Below the pieces are notes generated by a model, which was not told the DNA's origin, searched no databases, and worked only from the letters and a program-made list of their open reading frames with translations. DNA of 64,000 nt. Origin: Ignavibacteriales bacterium. Lineage in GTDB: Bacteria; Bacteroidota; Ignavibacteria; UBA10030; SZUA-254. Every line of letters begins with the position of its first letter. The first letter of the stretch is position 1. The stretch covers positions 1 through 64,000 of the forward strand of contig JACRMQ010000009.1 in the NCBI GenBank assembly GCA_016214905.1, read 5' to 3'. This document shows positions 37,001-46,900 of this stretch, one piece after another. The position numbers were made by a program, and so were the translations under genes.

Positions 37001-37142
37001 TTTCCCGACAAGAATATTTCTGAGTGCAACTTACGGTTTCGATAAATTTAATTATCAGATGGAATCGAGCAAGAAAATAGTAACATACGGAAAAGAGTGG
37101 AGTTTTCACTTCGGCGTACTTTTCGGATTCGACTTCGATTAA
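34050..37142 (+). CDS. Zinc peptidase - PD40 propeller - Omp85-like barrel fusion
   Basis: This encodes 1030 residues with a signal peptide (YYILSIFIFILSLTLSAQ). Residues 25-300 are a gluzincin-type peptidase (peptidase MA-like) with H124-E-F-T-H128 and the third ligand E184 in PAWFAEGVAQY. Residues about 310-600 hold at least four PD40/TolB-like blades (YPHFSPDGKSIAYIS, PSVSPDGSKIVYVS, NPSWSPDGLKILFD, TSDGKSIIFSS). Residues about 620-1030 are beta-rich and end like an Omp85/BamA surface-antigen barrel, including GGLAGMKGYTFYSLGGNEYA, which matches the R/K-G-Y loop motif of that family. The result would be an outer-membrane barrel presenting or holding a peptidase and propeller. All zinc residues are intact, unlike the neighbouring M6-like protein. 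Translation starts at the codon touching the lipoprotein stop; an internal ATG at 34056 is also possible. Confidence 0.8.
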   Translation: MAMKYYILSIFIFILSLTLSAQEDFYHPELEWRTIQTEHFNIHYHPGVERTARVVAKIAEDIYEPVTSFYQYKPDSKISFIMKDYDDFSNGATYFFDNKIEIWASALDFDLRGSHNWLRNVITHEFTHMIQIQTTLKFGRKVPAFYLQWLQYESERRTDVLYGYPNGIVSYPVSGFVVPAWFAEGVAQYNRREFAYDWWDAHRDMILRMYILDGNMLSWNQMATFGKTSLGNESAYNSGFALVRYIAERYGEDKLREISYNLRSLTAFSIDGAIEKAIGKGGKELYNEWINYLRNDYGERISGVKANLISGEIIGSVGFGNFYPHFSPDGKSIAYISNKESDYFGTSSLYLYDINSKKEKLLKAGVRSNFSWSRDGKKIYYSKLTRDNPHWSNIFDIFCFDLESEEDTRITTGLRADAPSVSPDGSKIVYVSGADGTLNISTMDLDGNNVKQLTSYKNGEQIFNPSWSPDGLKILFDYSIKDGRDLALIPTTGGQIEFVFSTPDDERNGTFTSDGKSIIFSSDKTGIFNIYEYDIETKQVVQKSNVLGGAFMPNATADGQIAFASYTSTGYKIAYMETMQCLGNVPSYVRSQTFQSHTTDTSLSSSRNWKSLRFYDDTQLPEFKEGSYKASSSGLAFIPFLRVDNYNPKNKGIDMLKLGLYMYSYDVLDRYGFFAGGAINKKGERDLFLTFDYRGKVPGLFQLGAEPTVAFEVYNITRKTDVSIGFPLDTLSVGVTYNLLEFDAVFRHKLFLENLDLELRYAHSRYSATIGSFILPDPSPEIGNPLIPAFSDLYLIGNNISANFEFRALKPSRTTEINPIGRKIRLKYEFETNKYNPTGEYDYKDGALIARYQRVRFHRLETRWTEYTKLPGWKHTLSAQLRGGTIFGPPQDNFFNYYIGGLAGMKGYTFYSLGGNEYAMANATYRFPIFEDIDTRILHMIFNQLYGAVYGDIGNAWTGGGLTGKKFKKDAGVELRLEAFSYYAFPTRIFLSATYGFDKFNYQMESSKKIVTYGKEWSFHFGVLFGFDFD

Positions 37143-37160
37143 AGAAAGGAATTTTAAATA

Positions 37161-38060
37161 ATGCGGAATATCGCTTTCATAATATTCAACATCATCTTCA
37201 TATCAATCGCTGTTTCACAGCAAAGCGATTCATTTTATGTAACCGGAAACCGGCAAGTTGATTTTTGGGGCACTCCCGGCAAGTTTTTAACTCTTAATCA
37301 AGATAAAATTGCCTTGCAGCAAGATAATTTTTCAAACAGGGAAGAAATATCTCCATGGCTTGCTGCCGCGATGTCGTTGCTGGTACCGGGTGCGGGTGAG
37401 ATTTACGCAGAAAGTTATACAAAAGGTGGAATATTCCTCGGTGTCGAAGTTGCATCATGGATTGTTGCCGGTGTTTATAACAGCAAAGGAAATAAACAAA
37501 CCGAGTGGTTTAAAAACTACGCTAACGAGCATTACAGTCCCGTTCGCTACGCTGAATGGGTTTGGAGAAACATCGGTTCATTAGCGCCCGGGTTGGATAC
37601 ATCACAATATCATTTGTATTATCGTCCGCCAACATCTTCCGAGAAGCCGCCGTTCGATTGTTTGAGTTGGATGGAGTTAAACAGTTTGGAAGGAGAGATC
37701 GCAAGCTTTACGCATCGATTACCTTTGTACGGTGAGCAGCAATATTTCGAATTGATCGGGAAGTATAAACAATTCAGCAAAGGGTGGGACACTGAAGATC
37801 CGTACGAACCCGACCACCTTACCCCGAGCGATCAGTTTTATTATTATGGCGTGGAATTCAATAAAGCCGATAAGTATTATAAAATTTCCGATATGTTCAT
37901 ATCGGTAATAATCGTCAATCATATCGTAAGCGCATTCGATGCTTATCTTACAGCATCGCATTATAACAATGTTTTACATGCAGATGTGCAATTAAAAATG
38001 CAGCCGACTATTTATGGCGTGGTTCCAACAGCCGAAGCTCATTTAAAATTTACTTTTTAA
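37161..38060 (+). CDS. DUF5683-like membrane-associated protein
   Basis: A 299-residue protein with a signal peptide (FIIFNIIFISIAVSQQ). The segment ISPWLAAAMSLLVPGAGEIY and the following TKGGIFLGVEVASWIVAGV are the P-G-A-G-x-x-Y and K-G hallmark of DUF5683-type proteins, giving two hydrophobic helices. A third hydrophobic stretch (DMFISVIIVNHIVSAFDAYLTA) lies near the C-terminus. The rest is polar with a Tyr-rich central part. Function unknown. It is the last gene of the group that starts at 30129, 18 bases after the fusion gene, and ends at a symmetrical hairpin shared with lptG (38069-38104). Confidence 0.65.
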   Translation: MRNIAFIIFNIIFISIAVSQQSDSFYVTGNRQVDFWGTPGKFLTLNQDKIALQQDNFSNREEISPWLAAAMSLLVPGAGEIYAESYTKGGIFLGVEVASWIVAGVYNSKGNKQTEWFKNYANEHYSPVRYAEWVWRNIGSLAPGLDTSQYHLYYRPPTSSEKPPFDCLSWMELNSLEGEIASFTHRLPLYGEQQYFELIGKYKQFSKGWDTEDPYEPDHLTPSDQFYYYGVEFNKADKYYKISDMFISVIIVNHIVSAFDAYLTASHYNNVLHADVQLKMQPTIYGVVPTAEAHLKFTF

Positions 38061-38068
38061 ATTTGGAA

Positions 38069-38104
38069 TAATTTCGATTAACTGGTGATAGTCAATCGAA
38101 ATTA
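38069..38104. terminator. Bidirectional terminator between convergent genes
   Basis: Perfect 11-bp arms, TAATTTCGATT (38069-38079) and AATCGAAATTA (38094-38104), surround a 14-base loop. The AT-rich arms supply short T runs on both strands. It follows the plus-strand gene by 8 bases and covers the lptG stop codon (38102-38104 on the minus strand). Confidence 0.65.
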
Positions 38105-39187
38105 CTTGGGTACTTTGAAAAGGACAAATAATCCGGCGAGCAAGAAAACAATATTAGCAAGCCATGCCGTCAACAGAGGATGCAAATCTCCGTTGTATCC
38201 GAATGCCTGACTTACCTGCAGGAAAATCATATACATAAATGAAATTCCGATTGCGATTCCGAACTCAACTCCAAGTCCGCTTCTGCGTTTGACGGAGGAG
38301 AATGGAATTCCGAACAGAACAACAATAACGCTTGCGAAAGGGAATGCGATTTTACCGTAATAATCAACCATCCAGCGGGAAACCTCGTGACCTGCGCGTT
38401 GTTGATTTGTGATAAAATGCTTAAGATCGGGGTAATTCATTTCTTCCGGCTTTTCTTGTTTTTTCTTGATATCATCGGGGGTGAAATTTAGTACACCGAT
38501 ATCGAATATTTTGAACTGAAAAAGATTTTCAGTCGCGTTGTAGAATTTACGTTCCGAGCCATTTACAAGATGCCATCGTTTTGTGCTATCGTTCCAGCAC
38601 ATTTCATCCGCGTCGTACCGTACACGCAGCATAGTGGGATCCACCGGATCAAAATCCTGAATGCTGACACGCATTGCAACATTTCGAGTGTCATCAAACA
38701 TCCCGATCGATAATATCCTGTCTTTTGAATCTTGAATATATATATTGCTTTTTGATACGAAGCGTATATCTTTTTGAAAATATCTTCTCCCTAATTCAAC
38801 TTTTTTCTTATTAGCGTAAGGAACAATCCAACCGTTAAAATAAATAGAAACACCGCTGATTAATACAGCGAAAACCAGCATAGGTGCCATGAATCGAAAA
38901 AGAGATACTCCTCCCGATTTTAAAGCTGTTAATTCATTATAAGTCGACATCCGGCCCGTTGTGAAAAGCGAACTAAGCAGTGTGGCAACAGGTGTCATCA
39001 GTTTAATGATCTCAGGTACAAAAAATAAATAGTATTGAACGACCATCCAAACAGAAGCGTTAGCATCTATGAAATCATCGAGGTTATCCATCAAATTAAC
39101 TGCGACAAAGATAACGGTAATTGCCAACAGTGAGAATGCCCAGGTGACAATAAATTGGTGCAGTACGTATCGATCAAGTTTTGTCAT
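38102..39187 (-). CDS. lptG: Lipopolysaccharide export permease LptG (YjgP/YjgQ family)
   Basis: A 361-residue inner-membrane permease. The start, LDRYVLHQFIVTWAFSLLAI, and the three N-terminal helices are followed by a periplasmic beta-jellyroll domain (about 130-270) and three C-terminal helices, the standard LptF/LptG design. With LptF and the ATPase LptB it extracts lipopolysaccharide from the inner membrane. It overlaps lptF by four bases (39184-39187), so the two are translationally coupled. LptB is not encoded nearby. It was assigned G rather than F by position and by its shorter periplasmic domain; the two are paralogues. Confidence 0.88.
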   Translation of the reverse strand: MTKLDRYVLHQFIVTWAFSLLAITVIFVAVNLMDNLDDFIDANASVWMVVQYYLFFVPEIIKLMTPVATLLSSLFTTGRMSTYNELTALKSGGVSLFRFMAPMLVFAVLISGVSIYFNGWIVPYANKKKVELGRRYFQKDIRFVSKSNIYIQDSKDRILSIGMFDDTRNVAMRVSIQDFDPVDPTMLRVRYDADEMCWNDSTKRWHLVNGSERKFYNATENLFQFKIFDIGVLNFTPDDIKKKQEKPEEMNYPDLKHFITNQQRAGHEVSRWMVDYYGKIAFPFASVIVVLFGIPFSSVKRRSGLGVEFGIAIGISFMYMIFLQVSQAFGYNGDLHPLLTAWLANIVFLLAGLFVLFKVPK

Positions 39188-40575
39188 GTTCTATCGAAAG
39201 ATTCCGATTCGTCAATTTGCGAAGTGCGTAAAAATTTTGGAGAATATTTCCGCAGCGCCGCCCAATTAATCGCGGGTGTTTCACGTCCGGTACGAATTGT
39301 GAGATAAACACCAAGTATGAAGAGGATAATGTTTGCCATCCACATTCCTAACCAAGGACTGAGCAGGTTGCGGTCTGCTAATTTTTCGCCGCCAATAAGC
39401 ATCGCCCAGTATATGATAAAAAATCCCAGACTGAACGTTGCTGCAACGCCAAACGTACCTTTCCGCGCGATTATACCGAGCGGTGCACCTATTAGAACGA
39501 ACACTATGCATGCTGCCGGGATAGAATATTTTTTATATATCTCGACGAGATATTCATCGATTCTCCGGTTGTTATATTCGATGAGAGATAACTGATTCGA
39601 GATTTGCATTCTAACATTACGCACTTTGTTGAGTGCGAGTGTAAGAGCGCGTTGATGTTGTTGATCGGGTGTCACAGACGTTGATAACTTTCGTGAATCC
39701 AATAATGAGGATGTGGGATGATTATCGCCGATCATCGTTTCGCGTTCAAGATATATATTCGCGTTGGTAAGACTATCGACAATCTTTTTCATTTCATCGG
39801 AGCTCATTTCTCGATCACTTCTATCGAACGCCCCCATACTCGATCTTTCAAACTCGAATCCTTCGGCATCCATGATTATGCGGTGTCTGTCGAAGCGCAT
39901 TCGCTGGTATGGTGACTTATCACCAGATCCCAGTTGATTAATTTCGCCATCGTATAAATCCATGACAAGTTTTCTGTAATCTGGTGTAAACGAAACTTTA
40001 CCTTTCTCCGCCGTCACGACAACATTTGTTGAAGGATCTGTGTAATCGTAAATCGTGATGCCTTCCAGATTGTTCGATTGTTCGAAAGTTTTTCGTGCAA
40101 GAATGCTGTACCCAGGGACATCCTGTGAAAATAATCCTGATTGAATTGTGAGAGTCGGTTTTGTCCTGCGGATATCGATCATCAAAATCTTGAAGCGATG
40201 ATTGGCTTCGGGAAGAATTTTATTGTTGAATTCTATCAGAAATATAGTTAACAATAAAGATCCGATAAGTACCGGCGCGATCATTTTATACAAGCTCATT
40301 CCGCTTGCCTTCATGGCGGTAATCTCGTTCTGGGAAGACAATTTTCCGAAAGCCATCAAAGATGCAACCAGCACAGCCATTGGTGCGGCAAGAACAACCA
40401 TCCACGATAGACTCAGCATCAACAGTTCTCCGATTACAACCGGACTTAATCCTTTGCCGACTAATTGTTCAATTGCACGCATCAAAAATTGAAGCAAAAA
40501 GATAAACATTAAAGTCAGGAAGGCGAAAATGAACGGTCCGAGATGTGCTTTCAATATGTGATAGTATAGTTTCAT
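39184..40575 (-). CDS. lptF: Lipopolysaccharide export permease LptF (YjgP/YjgQ family)
   Basis: A 463-residue permease of the LptF type with LKAHLGPFIFAFLTLMF at the start, the family segment MLSLSWMVVLAAPMAVLVASLMAFGKLSSQNEITAMKAS (here shown in parts, APMAVLVASLMAFG and NEITAMKASGMSLY) and a large periplasmic insertion (about 130-345). The ATG at 40575 has GAGG just upstream; a TTG at 40617 would add 14 residues of doubtful character. The periplasmic domain is about 100 residues longer than in LptG, with a polar, charged loop (RSDREMSSDEMKKIVDS). It is the first gene of lptF-lptG and is divergent from sprA. Confidence 0.88.
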   Translation of the reverse strand: MKLYYHILKAHLGPFIFAFLTLMFIFLLQFLMRAIEQLVGKGLSPVVIGELLMLSLSWMVVLAAPMAVLVASLMAFGKLSSQNEITAMKASGMSLYKMIAPVLIGSLLLTIFLIEFNNKILPEANHRFKILMIDIRRTKPTLTIQSGLFSQDVPGYSILARKTFEQSNNLEGITIYDYTDPSTNVVVTAEKGKVSFTPDYRKLVMDLYDGEINQLGSGDKSPYQRMRFDRHRIIMDAEGFEFERSSMGAFDRSDREMSSDEMKKIVDSLTNANIYLERETMIGDNHPTSSLLDSRKLSTSVTPDQQHQRALTLALNKVRNVRMQISNQLSLIEYNNRRIDEYLVEIYKKYSIPAACIVFVLIGAPLGIIARKGTFGVAATFSLGFFIIYWAMLIGGEKLADRNLLSPWLGMWMANIILFILGVYLTIRTGRETPAINWAALRKYSPKFLRTSQIDESESFDRT

Positions 40576-40915
40576 ATCCTCGATTCTTAATATAGTGGCT
40601 GGCAATAGATTTTCCAAAGGGAAGATCTATTGATATTTTTCAAAGCCTGTAGAATCAGGCAAAATAGTGCAATTGGTTGAAAAACATCTTTCCAATCCTG
40701 ATCCGTATTGAGATATCTTCTAAAAATCGGTTATTATGATTTATTTCGGGCATTTATCAAATTATCCTTGCAATTAAGTCGACTTTTTCCTACATTTTCT
40801 ATGTAATTATTTATCATTATTGGTTTTAATCGCTTACGAATGCGAAAGGAGTCGTTGGTATCGGTTCTTGGTAACAGGTTAATAGTAAGATAGGTGTTGT
40901 TATAGAAATTATTTT
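40576..40915. other. Divergent promoter region between lptF and sprA
   Basis: About 340 bases separate the two divergent starts. The only promoter-like pair I found for sprA is TTGCAA (40768-40773), 17 bases, TACATT (40791-40796), each box four of six to consensus. The stretch is AT-rich and holds no long open frame, repeat or strong hairpin. A minus-strand promoter for lptF could not be picked out by eye. Confidence in the boxes is low. Confidence 0.35.
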
Positions 40916-43900
40916 TTGCAGGCAACATCTGCTAAACGTAGAAACATACAGGATCGAATTAACAACGTGGCTCTTTTAAGCAAACAATCACGCCGTCAAT
41001 CATTGTTTCCCCCGCGAATTATATATCGTGTTTGGATTATTATATTCGCTTTGCTACAATTTTGCCTCGTTGCGTACTCGCAAGTTCCACCGCCATCGGC
41101 TCTACCCAAAGATTCATCCGTAATATCCGATACAACGAAACCGAAACAAATTCCCGATACCTTACAAGAAAAACCTGAGGTTCGTCCAAAAATCCAAATT
41201 TCTGATTCAGCAAAAAGGATACAGGAATGGATGAAAGCCATGGAGGACACATCAACTGCATTCAAAGACACGTTATATAAAGAAGATACCGAAGCATGGA
41301 AAGAGTTTAAAGATTCAACCGCGCGCGTTACGCAATGGGTGCACAAGAGGCAGGATGTGCCGATGGTTGAATTTTTCCCTCGACCAAAATATTCGCTTTA
41401 TCTCGATACCAAATCACCCGCGTACAAACGGGAATTCCAGATCGATTCAACCGGTGAGATTGTTACCATAAAAGAATCTGTGAACGGATTAGATGTAAAA
41501 GTCCCGCTTACGATGCGGCTCTCGGAATATATTCAACAACGTATCGAGCATGAAAAACTAAACGGCTGGCGATCGATTGCCGGGCAATACACGCTGAAAC
41601 AGGAGAAGGATGATTTGTCCGGGATACTAAGCTCGCTGACAAATATTTCCATTCCCGTTCCGGCAAATCCGCTAACGAACATTTTCGGTGGTAATGAGAT
41701 TAATTTGCGCATCGGCGGAAGTGTCGATATCAGAGGTGCGTTCCGAAACACAAAATCGGATCAAACCACTATATCAACTTTAGACCGGTCGAGAAATGAG
41801 CCGGATTTTAACCAAACGGTTCAAATAACTGTCGGCGGAACGATTGGAAAGAAACTCAGCATAAATGCCGATTGGAACACACAGCGTACGTTCGAATATG
41901 AAAACCAGTTAAAAATTAAATATACAGGTTTTGAGGATGAAATAATTCAAAGCATAGAAGCCGGCAACGTTTCAATGCAAACACCTTCTCTTGTAGGTGG
42001 AGGGCAGGCGCTTTTCGGCATAAAGGCAAAATTACAAACGGGTCCGTTAACACTCACAACTCTTCTATCTCAAAAGAAAGGGCAGACGAAGGAGATCAGC
42101 GTTTCGGGTGGAGCAACTTCAACAGAAAACATAATTAAACTGCACGAATATAGCAGACGGCATTTCTTCGTCGATACTTTATATCAGGATCTTTTTGAAA
42201 ATCTACATAAAGAATTTCCACCGGTTTTAACTCCGGAAAATGAACAAAACCGTATAACACTTCTTGATGTTTGGATAAGCAGTATGAACAATGCCGCTCA
42301 ACGTGATGGATTGGTAAGAACAGGTTTCGCGTATATCGATTTACCTCCGCATGAGCGCAATAAACGGTATACACAAAACGATATTGAAAATTTATCTAAA
42401 AATTCCGGTCGTTTTGAAGGAGGTAACTTCATCAAATTGGTTATCGATAAAGACTATACATTCGATCCGTATAGCGGATATATCACCATGATATCAAATG
42501 TTGATGATGCCCAGCAGGCAATCGCTGTGACTTACTCTACAGCAAGTGGTGAAGAGTTTGGCGGGAATATTGTCGATGACGATACAACAATGTACATGAA
42601 ATTAGTTAAGCCCAAATCATTATTTACTAATTTTAGCTGGGACCCAGCTTGGAAACTGTTGTTGAAGAATTTCTATTCGGTTAAAGCCACGAACTTAAAA
42701 AAAGAAGGTTTCGATTTAACTCTCTGGCGGAATTCGGATGGTGGAGGTGCAGATCAGGATCAGATTGAAGGAAAGAACTTGTTGCAGGTATTAGGATTGG
42801 ATAGGTACGATGGAGATAATGCGCCGAATCCTGATAATAAATTTGATTTTCTTCAAGGTATTACAATCGATCCTAAGCTTGGTGAAGTAATCTTCCCGCA
42901 TCTCCGGCCATTTGATTCAACCATCGTCCGATATTTCAGGCAGATTGGACAGTTGGTTCCAGACTCGCTTCTATTCAGTGATATTTATGATACCACGGCT
43001 GAAGCAGCGCAAAGGAATGCTGAAAGAAATAAGTATTACATAAAAGTTAAAGCCGTCGGTGATCAAAAAAGCAGGTATAGTTTAGGGTTCAATATCGTTG
43101 AAGGTAGTGTTCAGGTTCTTCTTAACGGTAAAGTGCTAACCCCCAAAGTCGATTACACGGTCGATTACATCACGGGTGAAGTGAATATTCTAAATGGCGA
43201 TGCGATGCTTCCTAACGCGAACGTACAGGTTAAATTTGAACAAAATGATCTGTTTCAAATAGCTTCGAAAACTTTAATGGGTGTTCGCGGTGAGATTGCA
43301 ACTTATCCGGGTACAAATATCGGATTTACACTATTAAATTTGAATCAACAAACTTTGAGCGATAAAGTTCGTATAGGTGAAGAACCAACTAATAATACTA
43401 TGATAGGTGTGGACGCGTCTACCTCTGCAAATCTGCCGTTGCTAACAGATGTGCTTGACGCTCTGCCGTTTTTTAGAACTAGAGAAATGTCTACCATAAG
43501 ATTCGCAGGTGAAGCTGCGTATATGATACCTGATCCTAATACGAAAAAAAGCACAATCGCAGGTGATAATGGTGCAGCTATCGCTTTCGTTGATGATTTT
43601 GAGGGCGCCCGTAGAACAATACCGATGCCGATAATGTATTCCGCCTGGACGATGTCTAGCGCTCCGGAAAAAGCTTCATCTCTGATCGGATTATCGAATG
43701 AAGAAAAATCATTCAAGCGTGCACAAGCGGCATGGTATAACCGTTTACCGACAGATGTATATTCAGAAGATATTTGGCCCAACCGTAAAACCCGTGCGGG
43801 TCAAAATCAGGTTACGGTTTTAAATTTTGATTTCGATCCGAATCATAGATCTGCATATAATTATTCACCCAATCTTGATTCAACATTAAACCGAAGCAAT

Positions 43901-46900
43901 TCCATAGAGCGTAGAAAGAATTGGAATGGGATAATGCGTTACGTCGGTTCAATCGCATCCGGTTTATTGGATCAAAATATAGAATATCTTGAAATTTGGA
44001 TGAAGGATACTTCATCTAATATGGATGATTTGCGGAGAGGACGTTTATATATAGATCTTGGTCGGATTAGCGAAGATGTAATACCAAACCGAGTATTGAA
44101 TACCGAAGATGCAAACTTAAACGGTATCCGAAATCAAGGTGAAGATATCGGTATAGATATGTTAAACGACGCACAGGAGCAAAGCACGTATGCCAATTTT
44201 CTTGCATCTAATTCGGGTGATCCCGATGTAGATCCCGGTGACCCAAGCAGCGATAATTATCAACCATACGGTGATGGAACCAATTTAAGAAAATTCAATG
44301 GTACCGATAAAAACGAGACAGATCCCACCGGACTTCTGCCTAACACAGAAGATTTAAGCGGTAACGGGAGTTTAGATGGGGCGGATCAATATATAGAGTA
44401 TGAGCTCCCTCTTGATACTGTATATTACGATTCTTTGGGTATACTGAGATCGAACCCTTATCTTGTTGGAGGAGGAAATGAAAGATGGTTTCAATTCCGA
44501 ATTCCATTAATTGACTCCGGTAACATTGTTGGCGGAACCGATCCGCAATCGATTCTACGAACGGTTCAGTATATTCGTTTTTGGGTCTCCGGTCTTTCAG
44601 AGCCGGCATCATTGCGTTTTGCTGAAATAAATCTGGTTGGTAATCAATGGGAGCAACGAATTGCAAACGACACACGTATGAAAGCGTCGGTTGTAAATGT
44701 GGAAGATAACCAGCAATACGCTCAGGAGTGGTATCAATTAGGTATTCAACGTGAAAAAGATCGCACCGACCCGAATCAGGTTATCGAGGCAAACGAACAA
44801 TCGCTCGCGTTATTAATCGACAGTCTTCCAAAAGGTGTTTATCGCGATGTACGGAAACAATTCACCTCGCGCCCACTCGATCTGTTTAATTACAAGGCGA
44901 TGAAGATGTTCGTTCATGGCGATCCTCAGTTCGATGATATCGTATCTACCACCTACGATCCGGAGGGTGTACCTAATCCCGGTTACGACGCAGAATTATA
45001 TGTGCGATTTGGTTCCGATACGATGAACTATTATGAATATCGCCAGCCGATATACAAAGGTTGGAGTGTGCCGAAGAACAACGTCGATATTAATTTTTCA
45101 GAGTTAACATCTGTTAAAGCTTCAAAACCCGATACATTCAAAGGTGTATATAGAATTCCAATTATTCCCGGTGATAAAACGCGAACCTATGGTGTGAAAG
45201 GCAATCCATCTCTCAGAAAAATAGTTGAGATTAGCATCGGCGTCAGAAATATCGGTAAACCATATCTTCATGGTCAGGTCTGGGTGAATGAATTGCGCCT
45301 AGTAGATGTTGATGATGCCCCCGGTATCGCGTATCGATTCGATACACAATTGAAACTTGCCGATCTTGCTCAGGTAAATTTCAATTACGGTCAAACAGAT
45401 CCGTCGTTCCACGGGCTCGATCAACGATTCGGTGATCAGACTACCAAAATTAATTGGGCGGTGAACGCCAATATCACTCTCGATAAATTTTTACCATCCG
45501 AATGGACTCAGGCGGGAACCTCGATTCCATTCTCGTATTCTCATACAGAAAATCTGATCAAGCCAAAGTATCTGCCGAACACCGATATTGTAGTGGCAGA
45601 AGCGGCGAATCGTGCGGCGGAATCGTCTGAAAATCCTGATGCTGCAAAAAATGTTCTAACACAATCGCAATCGCTGCAGGTCCGCGATAATTACGCTATC
45701 TCCAACTTTAAGATCGCCCCGCCCGTCGACGCATGGTACGTTCGTGAGACGATAAGTAAATTAGGTATTGGGTTTAATTACAGTACGGGTCGCGACCGTG
45801 ATCCTGCTTTTATCTCGAAGCAAAACTGGCAATGGTCTCTGCGCTTGAATTACGCAGTTTCGTTGCCGACTAATTTCTATATCCAGCCCTTTAAAAAACT
45901 TTTTGCTGGAATTTATTTACTCGAGGACTACAAAGATTGGAAATTATATTTCATTCCTATCACAAGCATATCTGCGAACACCGGCGGAAGCAGATCTCGT
46001 AATTTGGAATTTCCACGCGCTAAAGGAAGCGCTATCCGCGATACACGCAGCTTCAATGCGGGTAAAGGATTCGGATTCGGCTGGAAATTCACTGAGGGTG
46101 GTATTGCAAATATTTCGGGCGACTACGGATTATCGGTCGATAGAAATCTCCAGTACCTCGATAATGATTCTGTGGGAAGAGATTTTAAGACTATTCTTAA
46201 AAATCTTCTTTTCGGCGGACGCGACAGCAGATACGGACAAAAATTTTCTATAGCGTTTAAACCCAAGCTTCCGAATATTCTCGATATTCCGAAGTACTTT
46301 GATTTGAACGCGAGTTATTCCGTAAATTACAGCTGGACAAATTCATTCCAGAAAGGTGATATAGGAAAAGGTGCCGGCTACGATAACAGTTTGAGTTTAT
46401 CTTTTACATTCCGCCTGAAAGCACTTACCGATCCATGGTTCGCTTTTGCCGATAAAGCCTCGCAACCACAACGACCTGTAGAGCAAAAACCTAAATTGGA
46501 AAAAGACAAAGCAGGTGCTGTACCCGATTCCGCAAAACAAAAAACCGAGCCGGCTGTAAAAGAGCCCGGTGAAAGTAACACGGCGAAACTGCTCTCACAA
46601 GCAGGAATGATTGCAAAATATTTCATTAAAATTCCTTTACTCGATTTTGAATCGATTTCTATTGGGTATTCACAGTCGAACGGATCGAAGCATAGTGGAG
46701 TTCTTGGCGCAACCGGTTTCAAGAATTTCTGGGGCAGAATGCCATTCCAGGGTTCTCGCGTCGATTACGGACCATCCCGCATTTTCCAACTCGGTCTAAT
46801 CAACGATCCGCATGGAACATTGCAATTTGAGCCGCGTTCCAGTTTTCCATTCTTAGGTTGGAAAGTTAATAAAGGTCTGCGAGCCGCAAATGCTGTTTTA

